64,000 nucleotides of DNA from an uncultured Lachnospiraceae bacterium (lineage in GTDB: Bacteria > Bacillota > Clostridia > Lachnospirales > Lachnospiraceae). Positions 1 to 9,478 of this stretch are shown one piece after another. Where the stretch lies: contig CANTEG010000008.1 in assembly GCA_947652735.1 (NCBI GenBank), positions 62,001 to 126,000 on the forward strand. Direction: 5' to 3'. Each line of letters opens with the position of its first letter. Position 1 is the stretch's first letter. The notes under the pieces are model-generated. The model had not been told where the DNA came from. It saw only the letters and a program-made list of their open reading frames with translations, and made no database searches. The position numbers were made by a program, and so were the translations under genes.

Positions 1-899
1 CGGCAAATGTTGATATGCACTTGACTCATAACAATGAAGAGCTTATGATTATGAATCTTAAGTGTGAGGGAAATAATGCTGATAATTCATTTAGTGTAAA
101 TGGAACCATGACCATCCCTGAAGGTGATTACTCAGCGGAATTTATCATGTCAGGTAAATTCGTGGATATTGTCAAGGGAACGTCCTATGGTGTGGTTCTT
201 GATAAAATATATTTTTCAACTGACGGTACCATAGGGATTAACATGAACGGAAGAATAGATGTTGATACAACAAATAATGCTGCTGTTGCCCATGATGGAA
301 GCAAAAAGATTTATGAAGTTGCAACACTTACACAAGATGCGTTCTTAGACATAATAAAAGATAATGAACAATTAATAAATGACTATTTAACAATATGGGG
401 TTCGTCAGGAGTAATTAATGAAGAACCTGAAAGCACAGAAGCAGAATCGTCTAATGACAACAATTTGGACGGAGCAAAGATACTGAAGTCAGGCGATGCA
501 GAGGTAGAAATCCTTAACAGCTATGCAGGAACAAAATGTACTTACAATGATGAGCACTATATATCGTTTGCCGATGACAGTCAGGACATTAATATAGATT
601 ATACCTTGTATGAAGACTACAGTGCCAATGAGCTGGTGCAAAATGGGTTTTATCAGGAGGCACCGTCAGGAGACGGAGACATTGATGAAATTGATGTTGA
701 AAAAACATTAAAGGATTCATCCAAGGTAGTTTACTCCTATACAAAAAGAGAAAATAACGGACGTTCATATGTGTCGGCATACATTGCAAAACAGATAGGT
801 GAAGATTGCATCGCAGTTACGGTTTTTGTATATGACGAGGTGATATCCTCTGATGAACTTATAGAGATTTTGGCAGATGCAAATTTCAAGGTAAAGTAA
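1..899 (+). CDS. Hypothetical protein, 5' end outside window
   Basis: The reading frame is open from the first base, so the N-terminus lies upstream; the ATG at 15 is only an internal methionine. About 298 residues are visible. I do not recognise a family. The first ~130 residues alternate short hydrophobic and polar stretches, which suggests a beta-rich fold. A Glu/Ser/Asn-rich linker follows, around the NEEPESTEAESS stretch. A second domain of about 140 residues ends in NFKVK. No transmembrane segment is visible in this part. The acidic linker and two-domain layout suit an exported or lipid-anchored protein whose signal sequence is outside the window, but that is inference. Confidence 0.6.
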   Translation, partial: ANVDMHLTHNNEELMIMNLKCEGNNADNSFSVNGTMTIPEGDYSAEFIMSGKFVDIVKGTSYGVVLDKIYFSTDGTIGINMNGRIDVDTTNNAAVAHDGSKKIYEVATLTQDAFLDIIKDNEQLINDYLTIWGSSGVINEEPESTEAESSNDNNLDGAKILKSGDAEVEILNSYAGTKCTYNDEHYISFADDSQDINIDYTLYEDYSANELVQNGFYQEAPSGDGDIDEIDVEKTLKDSSKVVYSYTKRENNGRSYVSAYIAKQIGEDCIAVTVFVYDEVISSDELIEILADANFKVK

Positions 900-1009
900 T
901 TAAGTTGGCAGCGTCACTTCACAGGTTCTCGATTTACAAAGTAAATTGGAACATATGCTGAAAGCAAGCTTTGGAATGGACGGATGTTTTAGAGTAGAGA
1001 GGTTAGCCT

Positions 1010-1786
1010 ATGAATTTAATCAATATAAAAGGAACATGTATAGGGGGCAGATGTCCGAAAATATGTGTTCCGTTCATGGGTACAACGATAGAGGATTATG
1101 AAAGCAATGCGGATGGACTACTTGGTTCATCCGCAAATGCTTTTGTAGATATCGTTGAGATAAGGGCGGATTATTTTAAAAGCCTGAACGACATGGACGA
1201 GTTAACCGTTTTAATGAAACGCATGAACGAAAAGTTAAGCGACAAAATAATTTTATTTACAATACGAAGTGAATGTGAAGGGGGACAGATGCTTGATTTT
1301 GCTGCTCCCACAATTAAAGATATCATCCGCTATGTAATAGAGCATAAGTTGGCTGATATTGTGGATGTTGAGTTAAATCAAGGAGAGGAAGCCTTTGCAT
1401 ATTTAACGGAGCTTGCAAAGAAAAATGATGTTAAGATTGTGGCATCGTATCATAATTTTAATGAGACTCCGCCAAAGGATGAGATAATATCAAAGCTTAC
1501 AAAAATGCAGGACTTAGGGGCTGATATTGCCAAGATAGCGGTTATGCCAAACAATATCCATGATGTGTTTACGCTGATGGATGGGGCGGCTACAGTGAAA
1601 GAAAGTGGAAGCACTCCTGTTATTGCCATTTCCATGGGTGGTCAGGGAACTCTAAGCCGGGTTGCAGGGGAGCTATATGGAAGCGATGTGACATTTGCTT
1701 CCATGGGAGAAAGCTCTGCACCCGGTCAGATTCCTGTAAAACAGTTAAAGAATATAATGGATAATATAACGGCCATTACTCCATAG
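1010..1786 (+). CDS. aroD: Type I 3-dehydroquinate dehydratase
   Basis: Converts 3-dehydroquinate to 3-dehydroshikimate, step three of the shikimate pathway, in the cytoplasm. The 258-residue length is usual for the type I (Schiff-base) class. The active-site pattern is visible: EIRADYF early, His148 in ASYHNF, the Schiff-base lysine K175 in DIAKIAVMPN, and the C-terminal SMGGQGTLSR and SAPGQIP substrate-binding segments. The start has an AGAGAGG ribosome-binding site upstream. The gene stands alone on this strand and converges with the oxidoreductase gene, the two ends overlapping by 11 bases. No other shikimate gene lies in the window. Confidence 0.95.
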   Translation: MNLINIKGTCIGGRCPKICVPFMGTTIEDYESNADGLLGSSANAFVDIVEIRADYFKSLNDMDELTVLMKRMNEKLSDKIILFTIRSECEGGQMLDFAAPTIKDIIRYVIEHKLADIVDVELNQGEEAFAYLTELAKKNDVKIVASYHNFNETPPKDEIISKLTKMQDLGADIAKIAVMPNNIHDVFTLMDGAATVKESGSTPVIAISMGGQGTLSRVAGELYGSDVTFASMGESSAPGQIPVKQLKNIMDNITAITP

Positions 1787-2756
1787 GGAACTTTATTTTC
1801 CATGCGGAACGGGTTGCGTCCAAAAACTTCATAGTATCAATAATCTGTTCGTGTGTATATTCAAGCATTTCGATTTTTCCAGTGATGATGCTTTGACGGG
1901 CAGAAAGGAATTCATATTCGTATCCCGAAATATGATTTTCAGGAAGCTTGACTTCCGTTACAAGATTGTGATTGCCCTGATAGATACGGTATGCTTCAGG
2001 GCAATTTATATTGTCAACCTCTATATATCCCCTGTCACCATATATTCTTGCACCATTGTCGGCTGCATACATAACAGATATAAAGGCGGATGCCGTAACG
2101 CCGCCTTTGTAACCAAGCTGCAAGGATGCCTGTGCATCTACGCCTGTCTCAAGCTTCACACATGAGGAAGCAACGGTTGCAGGAAGCATCTCATAAACCA
2201 TGTGAATCAGATTGAGTGGGTAAACACCCAAATCAAGGAGTGCACCTCCGCCTAAGGAAAGGTCATGGATACGTTCCTTATCAAAAACCTTGTAGCCAAG
2301 ACTGCATGTTATATTGTAAACCTTGCCGATAACGCCCTCCTTAATATTGTAAATCATTCTTTCGTACATTGGAAGACAGCGTATCCACATTGCTTCTGCG
2401 GCAAACAGGTTCTTTTCCTTTGCTAACGCTAAAACCTTTGCTGTTGTTTTGGCATCGTAGGAAAATGGTTTTTCCACAAGCACAGGCTTACCTGCATTCA
2501 GGGCAAGCTCTGCATGCTCTGCGTGGAGTGAGTTGGGAGTTGCAATGTAGACGAGCTCCACATCAGGGTCATTTACAAGCTCCTCATAAGAGCCGTACCT
2601 TTTGGTAATGTTATATTTGTCGCCAAATGCATTTGCCCGTTCTATGTCCCTGGCAGCAATTGCATAAGGCTCAAAGCTGTCTAAGCTGTTAAGGGTAGCA
2701 GCAATTTTTTCAGAAATTTTTCCAGCTCCTAAAATACCGACTTTAAAATTTATCAT
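1776..2756 (-). CDS. Gfo/Idh/MocA family NAD(P)-dependent oxidoreductase
   Basis: A 326-residue protein of the Gfo/Idh/MocA family, which oxidises or reduces sugars, inositols or related ring compounds. The N-terminal Rossmann fold begins with GILGAGKISEKIA, and the family EKP motif appears as VLVEKPF. The C-terminal substrate domain carries GGGALLDLGVYPL, the usual position of the catalytic aspartate. The start follows a GAGGT ribosome-binding site. Length is normal. Its tail overlaps the tail of aroD on the opposite strand. The substrate cannot be read from the sequence; a trans-1,2-dihydrobenzene-diol dehydrogenase-like or sugar dehydrogenase role would fit. Confidence 0.88.
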   Translation of the reverse strand: MINFKVGILGAGKISEKIAATLNSLDSFEPYAIAARDIERANAFGDKYNITKRYGSYEELVNDPDVELVYIATPNSLHAEHAELALNAGKPVLVEKPFSYDAKTTAKVLALAKEKNLFAAEAMWIRCLPMYERMIYNIKEGVIGKVYNITCSLGYKVFDKERIHDLSLGGGALLDLGVYPLNLIHMVYEMLPATVASSCVKLETGVDAQASLQLGYKGGVTASAFISVMYAADNGARIYGDRGYIEVDNINCPEAYRIYQGNHNLVTEVKLPENHISGYEYEFLSARQSIITGKIEMLEYTHEQIIDTMKFLDATRSAWKIKFPME

Positions 2757-2863
2757 AAAATTACCTCATTTCTAAATTAATAAGCACAAGCTTCCCTACA
2801 TTATACTTGAAAGTCAAGTAATATTCAACTAAAGGAATTGTAAAGTTTATTTGGGGCTTTTCA

Positions 2864-2893
2864 TTGACAGACCAAGGGCAATTGGGGTATACT
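2864..2893 (+). promoter_or_regulatory. Sigma-A-type promoter of ileS
   Basis: TTGACA at 2864-2869 and TATACT at 2888-2893 with an 18-base spacer. The leader is only about 40 bases, too short for a T-box, so ileS appears to lack tRNA-sensing attenuation here. Confidence 0.75.
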
Positions 2894-2939
2894 AAAAAAC
2901 TGGTGAGGACTCAGATTTTAGAAGAAAGGAAATATAAAT

Positions 2940-5900
2940 ATGTACGAAAAAGTTTCTACAAAACTGAATTTTGTTGAACGCGAAGACAAGGTACTTCAAT
3001 TTTGGAAAGAAAATAAAGTATTTGAAAAGAGCATTCAGGAAAAGCAGGATTTACCGACATATACATTTTATGACGGACCTCCTACTGCAAACGGAAAGCC
3101 GCATATCGGTCATGTACTTACCCGTGTTATCAAGGACATGATTCCGAGATACCAGACCATGAAAGGTCATAAAATTATAAGAAAAGCAGGCTGGGATACA
3201 CATGGTCTTCCTGTTGAGCTTGAGGTTGAAAAGCTTCTTGGCATAGATGGCAAGGAGCAGATAGAGGAATACGGTCTTGACCCTTTTATTACAAAATGTA
3301 AGGAATCCGTATGGAAATATAAAGGAATGTGGGAAGAATTTTCAGGTAAGGTTGGATTTTGGGCTGACATGGACGACCCATATGTAACCTATGAAAATTC
3401 ATTCATAGAATCAGAGTGGTGGGCACTCAAAAAGATTTGGGAGCAGGGACTTCTCTATAAAGGATTCAAAATTGTGCCATACTGCCCACGATGTGGAACA
3501 CCGCTTTCCAGCCATGAGGTTGCACAGGGCTATAAGGCTGTCAAGGAGCGTTCGGCAGTCGTAAGGTTCAAATGTATTGGTGAGGATGCATATTTCCTTG
3601 CATGGACAACGACACCGTGGACATTGCCGAGTAACGTGGCGCTCTGTGTACATCCTGATGAAGCCTACTGCAAGGTAAAGGCAGCAGACGGAAATGTTTA
3701 TTATATGGCGGAAGCACTTCTTGACAAGGTTTTAGGTGACCTTGCCGGGGAAGGCGGGAAAGCTTATGAAATACTTGAGACGTACAAGGGAGCAGACCTT
3801 GAGCGTAAAGAATATGAGCCACTTTTTGAATGTACTGCAAAGGCAGTTGAAAATCAAAAGCAAAAAGGACATTATGTGACCTGTGACACATATGTAACGA
3901 TGTCAGACGGTACGGGAATTGTTCATATAGCACCTGCCTTTGGTGAGGATGATGCAAATGTGGGCAGAGCTTACGACCTTCCGTTCGTTCAGCTTGTAAA
4001 CGGAAAGGGTGAGATGACGGAGGATACTCCTTACGCAGGAATGTTCGTAAAGGATGCAGATCCTAAAATTCTCGTTGACCTTGAGGCAAAGGGACTTTTG
4101 TTCGATGCACCTAAGTTTGAGCATGATTACCCATTCTGCTGGAGATGTGACACACCGCTTATTTATTATGCGAGAGATACATGGTTTATAAAGATGACGG
4201 CAGTCAGGGACAAGCTCGTAAAGAACAATAATACCGTAAACTGGATACCTGAAAACATAGGAAAAGGCCGTTTCGGTGATTGGCTGGAAAATGTTCAGGA
4301 CTGGGGGCTTTCCCGTAACCGTTATTGGGGAACTCCACTTAACATATGGGAGTGTTCCTGTGGTGAAAGACATGCCATCGGTTCCATAGAGGAGCTTAAA
4401 GGCATGAGCAAAAACTGCCCTGACGATATTGAGCTTCACCGTCCGTATATTGATGATGTGACAATTGCATGTCCAAAGTGCGGTGACGAAATGAAACGAG
4501 TTCCTGAGGTGATTGACTGTTGGTTTGATTCGGGAGCAATGCCATTCGCACAGTGGCATTATCCGTTTGAAAATGAAGATATCTTTAATGATAACTTCCC
4601 GGCGGACTTCATCAGTGAGGCAGTTGACCAGACAAGAGGATGGTTCTACTCACTTATGGCAATATCAACCCTGATATTTGACAAGGCACCATATAAGAAT
4701 GTTATTGTACTTGGTCATGTTCAGGATAAGGATGGACAAAAGATGTCTAAGTCTAAGGGAAATGCGGTTGATCCGATGGAGGCACTTAACAAATACGGTG
4801 CAGATGCAATCAGATGGTACTTTTACAGTAATTCGGCACCGTGGCTTCCAAACCGTTTCCATGAGGATGCTGTTATAGAAGGACAGCGGAAATTTATGGG
4901 AACACTTTGGAACACATACGCCTTTTATGTGTTATATGCAAACATAGATGAGTTCAATCCGACAAAATACGAGCTTTGCTACGATAAGCTTTCTGTTATG
5001 GATAAGTGGCTTTTGTCCAAGCTTAATTCAGTCGTTAAGGCTGTAGATGACAATTTGGGAGCATATAAAATACCTGAGGCAACAAGGGCATTGTCGGATT
5101 TTGTCGATGACCTTAGTAATTGGTATGTAAGAAGGTGCAGGGAGCGTTATTGGGCAAAAGAAATGCCGCAGGATAAGATAAATGCATATATGACCTTGTA
5201 TGAGGCACTTGTTACCCTCTGTAAGATTGCCGCACCTATGATTCCGTTTATGACGGAGGATATTTACCAGAATTTGGTGAGAAGTGTGGATGAGAGTGCA
5301 CCGTTAAGTGTTCACCTCTGTGACTTCCCTAAGGTAAATAACGAATATATCGATGCTGAACTTGAGTCAAGCATGGATGAGGTATTAAAGTGCGTTGTAT
5401 TTGGACGTGCTGCAAGAAATACGGCAAACATAAAGAGCAGACAGCCGATAGGAAATATGTACATTAAGGCTGAGAAGCCGCTGGATGATTATTTTGTGGA
5501 AATAATTGAGGAGGAGCTTAACATTAAAAATGTTGAGTTTAAGGAGGATGTATCATCCTTTACGACTTACAGCTTTAAGCCACAGCTCAAAACAGTGGGA
5601 CCAAAATACGGCAAGCAGCTTAACGGTATCAGGGAGCATCTTTCTGCAGTTGACGGAAATGCTGCAATGAATACACTTAAGACAGAGGGTGCATTAAAGT
5701 TTAACGTCGGTGATGTTGAGGTTTCCCTGACAGAGGAGGATCTTCTTATTGATGTTGCAAAGATGGACGGATTTGTTTCAGAGGGTGATAATTATGTAAC
5801 GGTAGTTATTGACACAACCCTCACTCCAGAGCTTATTGAGGAGGGCTTTGTGAGAGAAATTATTTCCAAGGTTCAGACAATGCGTAAGGAAGCTGATTTT

Positions 5901-6092
5901 AATGTTATGGATAAAATTAAGGTGTATGTATCGGGAAATAATAACATAACTGATATTATCACAAGAAATAGCGACGAGATAAAAACCGTTTGTCTGGCAA
6001 ATGAATTTGTGGTAGATGCAACAACAGATAATTCAAAGGAATGGAACATCAATGGTGAAAAGGTTACTCTGGGAGTTGCCGTAGACGCGTAA
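2940..6092 (+). CDS. ileS: Isoleucyl-tRNA synthetase
   Basis: Charges tRNA-Ile with isoleucine. The 1050-residue class I synthetase has the HIGH signature at residues 55-58 and KMSKS at 601-605. Two CxxC pairs, CPRC at 182-185 and CWRC at 400-403, resemble the zinc ligands of the long bacterial/eukaryote-like IleRS form such as that of Thermus. There is no cysteine-rich zinc domain at the C-terminus, unlike the standard type 1 enzyme of E. coli or Bacillus; the C-terminal region is a long anticodon-binding and accessory part. The start follows GAAAGGAAA. It is monocistronic, with its own promoter and a short leader. Assignment to the type 2 clade is by motif and length only. Confidence 0.96.
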   Translation: MYEKVSTKLNFVEREDKVLQFWKENKVFEKSIQEKQDLPTYTFYDGPPTANGKPHIGHVLTRVIKDMIPRYQTMKGHKIIRKAGWDTHGLPVELEVEKLLGIDGKEQIEEYGLDPFITKCKESVWKYKGMWEEFSGKVGFWADMDDPYVTYENSFIESEWWALKKIWEQGLLYKGFKIVPYCPRCGTPLSSHEVAQGYKAVKERSAVVRFKCIGEDAYFLAWTTTPWTLPSNVALCVHPDEAYCKVKAADGNVYYMAEALLDKVLGDLAGEGGKAYEILETYKGADLERKEYEPLFECTAKAVENQKQKGHYVTCDTYVTMSDGTGIVHIAPAFGEDDANVGRAYDLPFVQLVNGKGEMTEDTPYAGMFVKDADPKILVDLEAKGLLFDAPKFEHDYPFCWRCDTPLIYYARDTWFIKMTAVRDKLVKNNNTVNWIPENIGKGRFGDWLENVQDWGLSRNRYWGTPLNIWECSCGERHAIGSIEELKGMSKNCPDDIELHRPYIDDVTIACPKCGDEMKRVPEVIDCWFDSGAMPFAQWHYPFENEDIFNDNFPADFISEAVDQTRGWFYSLMAISTLIFDKAPYKNVIVLGHVQDKDGQKMSKSKGNAVDPMEALNKYGADAIRWYFYSNSAPWLPNRFHEDAVIEGQRKFMGTLWNTYAFYVLYANIDEFNPTKYELCYDKLSVMDKWLLSKLNSVVKAVDDNLGAYKIPEATRALSDFVDDLSNWYVRRCRERYWAKEMPQDKINAYMTLYEALVTLCKIAAPMIPFMTEDIYQNLVRSVDESAPLSVHLCDFPKVNNEYIDAELESSMDEVLKCVVFGRAARNTANIKSRQPIGNMYIKAEKPLDDYFVEIIEEELNIKNVEFKEDVSSFTTYSFKPQLKTVGPKYGKQLNGIREHLSAVDGNAAMNTLKTEGALKFNVGDVEVSLTEEDLLIDVAKMDGFVSEGDNYVTVVIDTTLTPELIEEGFVREIISKVQTMRKEADFNVMDKIKVYVSGNNNITDIITRNSDEIKTVCLANEFVVDATTDNSKEWNINGEKVTLGVAVDA

Positions 6093-6229
6093 AAACGCTG
6101 ATATTCATTAGCAATTTGCATAAAATTAGTCAATTTGTATACATTTATAGGATAATATAACGAAAAAAAATTATGCGGTTGTATAATAACGTGATTTTTG
6201 CTAAACTTATAAAGGTTTATCGTGAACTT

Positions 6230-6248
6230 AACCAGACAGGGTCTGGTT
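6230..6248. promoter_or_regulatory. Inverted repeat in glgP leader, possible operator
   Basis: AACCAGAC and GTCTGGTT form a perfect 8-base inverted repeat around AGG, ending 9 bases before the AAGGAGG ribosome-binding site of glgP. A possible -10 (TATAAT, 6182-6187) lies upstream. It could be a repressor site or an RNA hairpin; there is no T-run, so it is not a terminator. Confidence 0.4.
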
Positions 6249-6269
6249 TAAGAATTAAGGAGGACAAAT

Positions 6270-8711
6270 ATGAAAAAAGTAACTAACTTTGATAAGGAGG
6301 GCTTCAAGAAGGAAGTCATCAATAATGTTAAAACATTATTTAGAAAAACAATTTCCGAAGCTACCCCAAAGCAGGTATTTCAGGCTGTGGCATATGCAGT
6401 TAAGGACGATATTATAGACCGTTGGATTGCAACACAAAAGGAATATGAAAAGCAGAATGTCAAAACTGTATATTATCTTTCCATGGAATTCCTTATGGGT
6501 AGGGCACTTGGAAATAACCTTATTAACCTTACATGTTATGACCAGATTAAGGAGGCACTTGACGAATTAGGGTTTGACCTTAATTTTATTGAGGATCAGG
6601 AGCCTGACGCAGCACTTGGTAACGGAGGTTTGGGAAGACTTGCAGCATGTTTCCTTGATTCACTTGCAACGCTTGGTTACCCGGCATATGGTTGTGGTAT
6701 CAGATATCGTTATGGTATGTTTAAGCAGGCTATTAAGGACGGATATCAGGTTGAGAAGCCGGACAACTGGTTAAAGGATGGAAATCCGTTTGAAGTAAGA
6801 AGATCAGAGTATGTTGTCGAGGTTAAGTTTGGCGGATATGTCCGTGTTGAAAACAGGGACGGAAAAAATGTATTTATACATGACGGATATCAGTCAATTC
6901 GTGCAGTGCCATATGATCTTCCTGTTATCGGATACGGAAATAACATAGTTAATACACTTAGAATTTGGGATGCTGAAGCTATGCAGGAGTTTAATCTTGA
7001 CAGCTTTGATAAGGGTGAGTACCAGAGAGCGGTTGAGGAGCAAAACCTTGCAAGAAATATCGTTGAGGTACTTTATCCGAATGACAATCATTATTCAGGT
7101 AAGGAGCTTAGACTTAAGCAGCAGTATTTCTTCGTGTCGGCATCTGTACAGAGAGCGATACTTAAATTTAAGGAAAATAATGATGATATTCATATGCTTC
7201 CAGAGAAGGTTACATTCCAGTTAAATGATACACATCCTACTGTAACTGTAGCTGAGCTTATGAGAATACTCGTTGACGAGGAAGCACTTGAGTGGGATGA
7301 TGCGTGGGATATTGTTTGCAGAACATGTGCATATACAAACCATACTATCATGGCAGAGGCACTTGAAAAATGGCCGATAGACCTTTTCCAGAGACTTCTT
7401 CCTAGAGTTTATCAGATTGTAGATGAGATAAACAGAAGATTTGTTGCCAAGATTGAGGATATGTATCCTGGAAATCCGGATAAGGTTAAGAATATGGCAA
7501 TTCTGTATGACGGACAGGTTAAGATGGCTCATCTTGCAATTGCAGGAAGCTACTCAGTAAATGGTGTTGCCCAGCTTCATACGGAAATTCTTAAAAAGAG
7601 AGAGCTTAAGGACTTCTATGAGATGAGACCTGAGCAGTTTAACAACAAGACAAACGGTATTACACAGAGACGTTTCCTTCTCCACGGAAATCCGCTGCTT
7701 GCAGATTGGATTAACAAGAAGATAGGTAATGAGTGGATTACAAATCTTCCTGCTATTGAAAAGATTAAGCCGCTTGCAACAGATAAGAAGGCACAGAAGG
7801 AATTCATGGACATTAAGCACAGCAACAAGGTTCGTCTTGCTGAGTACATTAAGGCTAAAAACGGTATAGACATTTCGCCTGATTCCATATTTGATGTTCA
7901 GGTTAAGAGACTCCATGAGTATAAGAGACAGCAGCTTAATATCCTTCATATTATGTATCTTTACAATCAGTTAAAGGCTAATCCTGATATGGACTTTACG
8001 CCAACAACATTTATCTTTGGTGCAAAGGCAGCAGCAGGATACATGACTGCAAAGCTTACAATTAAGCTTATCAATGCAGTGGCAGATGTGGTAAACAATG
8101 ACAAGACAATCAAGGATAAGATTAAGGTTGTATTCATAGAAAATTACAGGGTTTCAAATGCTGAGATTATATTTGCGGCAGCAGATGTAAGTGAGCAGAT
8201 TTCAACTGCTTCCAGAGAGGCGTCAGGAACAGGCAACATGAAGTTCATGCTTAATGGTGCACCTACGCTTGGAACTATGGATGGAGCAAATGTTGAGATT
8301 GTTGAGGAGGTTGGCGAGGAGAATGCATTTATCTTCGGTATGTCAGCAGATGAGGTTATGAAGTATGAGCGTGAGGGTGGATATAATCCAATGGATGTAT
8401 ACAACTCAAATCCAGACTTAAGAAGGGTACTTGACCAGCTTATAGACGGAACTTACTCACCTGATGATAAGCAGAGATTCAGACCATTGTTTGATTCACT
8501 TACTAAGAGAGATGTATATTTCACGCTTAAGGATTTTGATTCTTACAAGGCAGCTCAAAAGAGAGTAAACGATGCTTATAAGGATAAGTCAAACTGGGCT
8601 AAAATGGCAATGCTCAACACAGCATGCTCAGGCAAGTTTACATCAGATAGAACAATTGAGCAGTATGCACAGGAGATATGGAAGCTTGAGAAAGTTAATG
8701 TAAGTCTCTAA
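6270..8711 (+). CDS. glgP: Glycogen/starch/alpha-glucan phosphorylase
   Basis: Removes glucose-1-phosphate from the non-reducing ends of glycogen or maltodextrin, using pyridoxal phosphate. The 813-residue length is standard for GT35. Visible signatures are GALGNN and NGGLGRLAACFLDS in the N-terminal domain, RLHEYKRQ, and the cofactor lysine K658 in GTGNMKF. The start has a strong AAGGAGGA site 5 bases upstream. The gene is monocistronic: an inverted repeat precedes it and a strong terminator follows. Together with the cellobiose phosphorylase downstream, this points to phosphorolytic rather than hydrolytic glucan use. Confidence 0.96.
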   Translation: MKKVTNFDKEGFKKEVINNVKTLFRKTISEATPKQVFQAVAYAVKDDIIDRWIATQKEYEKQNVKTVYYLSMEFLMGRALGNNLINLTCYDQIKEALDELGFDLNFIEDQEPDAALGNGGLGRLAACFLDSLATLGYPAYGCGIRYRYGMFKQAIKDGYQVEKPDNWLKDGNPFEVRRSEYVVEVKFGGYVRVENRDGKNVFIHDGYQSIRAVPYDLPVIGYGNNIVNTLRIWDAEAMQEFNLDSFDKGEYQRAVEEQNLARNIVEVLYPNDNHYSGKELRLKQQYFFVSASVQRAILKFKENNDDIHMLPEKVTFQLNDTHPTVTVAELMRILVDEEALEWDDAWDIVCRTCAYTNHTIMAEALEKWPIDLFQRLLPRVYQIVDEINRRFVAKIEDMYPGNPDKVKNMAILYDGQVKMAHLAIAGSYSVNGVAQLHTEILKKRELKDFYEMRPEQFNNKTNGITQRRFLLHGNPLLADWINKKIGNEWITNLPAIEKIKPLATDKKAQKEFMDIKHSNKVRLAEYIKAKNGIDISPDSIFDVQVKRLHEYKRQQLNILHIMYLYNQLKANPDMDFTPTTFIFGAKAAAGYMTAKLTIKLINAVADVVNNDKTIKDKIKVVFIENYRVSNAEIIFAAADVSEQISTASREASGTGNMKFMLNGAPTLGTMDGANVEIVEEVGEENAFIFGMSADEVMKYEREGGYNPMDVYNSNPDLRRVLDQLIDGTYSPDDKQRFRPLFDSLTKRDVYFTLKDFDSYKAAQKRVNDAYKDKSNWAKMAMLNTACSGKFTSDRTIEQYAQEIWKLEKVNVSL

Positions 8712-8725
8712 AATATAAACGTTTA

Positions 8726-8778
8726 AATTATGGGCACGGATACAAGCCACTGTATCCGTGCCCATAATTCTTATTATT
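8726..8778 (+). terminator. Rho-independent terminator of glgP
   Basis: A perfect 18-base stem (8726-8743 with 8752-8769) has an 8-base loop and is followed by a T-rich stretch. Confidence 0.85.
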
Positions 8779-8804
8779 GATATGTTTTTAATTGGACAAA
8801 AGGG

Positions 8805-8831
8805 ATATTACATTAAGGTGATGCATACAAT
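8805..8831 (+). promoter_or_regulatory. Sigma-E-type sporulation promoter
   Basis: ATATT at 8805-8809, exactly 14 bases, then CATACAAT at 8824-8831. This matches the Bacillus sigma-E pattern (ATATT, N14, CATACAnT). It lies about 145 bases before the spoIID-like gene, and B. subtilis spoIID is a known sigma-E target. The leader between them contains a small CCGC/GCGG hairpin near 8921-8932. Confidence 0.65.
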
Positions 8832-8975
8832 TATAAAAGGAAATTGATTGAAGTATATCTTATGGATAAATGTTTATATCAGAGCTGGTAAAGTACGTTA
8901 CGAGCGACATGTAGCATCGCCGCTTTTGCGGAGCAAAATTAGTATGCGTGATGTTCAAATTTTGGGGAGGTGTTT

Positions 8976-9410
8976 ATGAAAGAAAGATTAGTCGGACTTT
9001 TTATTATTGTGTGCTTTTTTTTATTTGCGCCGTACCTAATGACGATAATGATAAATGGAAAACCAAAAACAACAGGCTCACGTATTGCAAATTTAAACAC
9101 AGGCCGGGATGTTATTGTTCACGTTGAGAATGGCAATAAGCTCATAGATGTGGAGCAGTACATAGCAGGAGTGCTTCCCTCTGTAGTATCGGCTGATAGC
9201 AGTCAGGAGGTTATGGAGGCACAGGCAGTAGCAGTAAGAACAAAAGTTTATTTTTCAATGGGAAATAACACAATTATAGATGCAAATGATTTGGAGTTTG
9301 ATTTTTTGTCGGAAAAACAGATAAAAGAAAAACTGGGGGAAAAAGCTTACACTAAAAACATGAGAAAATATGAAAATGCAGTTTTAAATACAGTAGGAAC
9401 AACAATGTAA
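8976..9410 (+). CDS. Short SpoIID-like sporulation protein, catalytically degenerate
   Basis: Resembles the N-terminal half of SpoIID, the peptidoglycan transglycosylase of engulfment. It has a transmembrane segment near residues 5-25, then DVEQYIAGVLPSVV and EAQAVAVRTKV, matching the SpoIID pattern ending in EALKAQAVAARTY. Two things differ. The catalytic glutamate (AEMP in SpoIID) is replaced in LPSVV. The protein also ends after 144 residues, where the family normally continues for about 200 more. Downstream frames show no continuation. ATG 8976 is preferred over GTG 8970 because the GGGGAGG site (8964-8970) overlaps the GTG. A sigma-E-type promoter precedes it and a SpoIIQ-like gene follows. 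Confidence 0.7.
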   Translation: MKERLVGLFIIVCFFLFAPYLMTIMINGKPKTTGSRIANLNTGRDVIVHVENGNKLIDVEQYIAGVLPSVVSADSSQEVMEAQAVAVRTKVYFSMGNNTIIDANDLEFDFLSEKQIKEKLGEKAYTKNMRKYENAVLNTVGTTM

Positions 9411-9420
9411 TAAAATATTA

Positions 9421-9451
9421 TGAATAAATATTTCCACCTTTGCCAATAATA
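9421..9451 (+). promoter_or_regulatory. Forespore (sigma-F/sigma-G-type) promoter
   Basis: TGAATA at 9421-9426, 15 bases, then GCCAATAATA at 9442-9451. This is close to the sigma-F consensus (GCATA, about 15 bases, GGnRAnAnTR). It sits just before the SpoIIQ-like gene, and spoIIQ is a classical sigma-F target. Confidence 0.5.
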
Positions 9452-9478
9452 TCAGCATAGATTAAGGAGGCATTTATT

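Noticed and set aside
2757-2939. Possible T-box leader for ileS
   Set aside because: The transcript leader from the TTGACA/TATACT promoter is only about 40 bases and lacks the T-box sequence and terminator.
6182-6187. TATAAT as firm promoter of glgP
   Set aside because: No acceptable -35 is found at 16-18 bases, so it is mentioned only as a possibility.
9411-9478. Frameshifted remainder of spoIID
   Set aside because: No frame in this stretch carries SpoIID-like sequence; it holds a promoter-like element and the next gene's ribosome-binding site.
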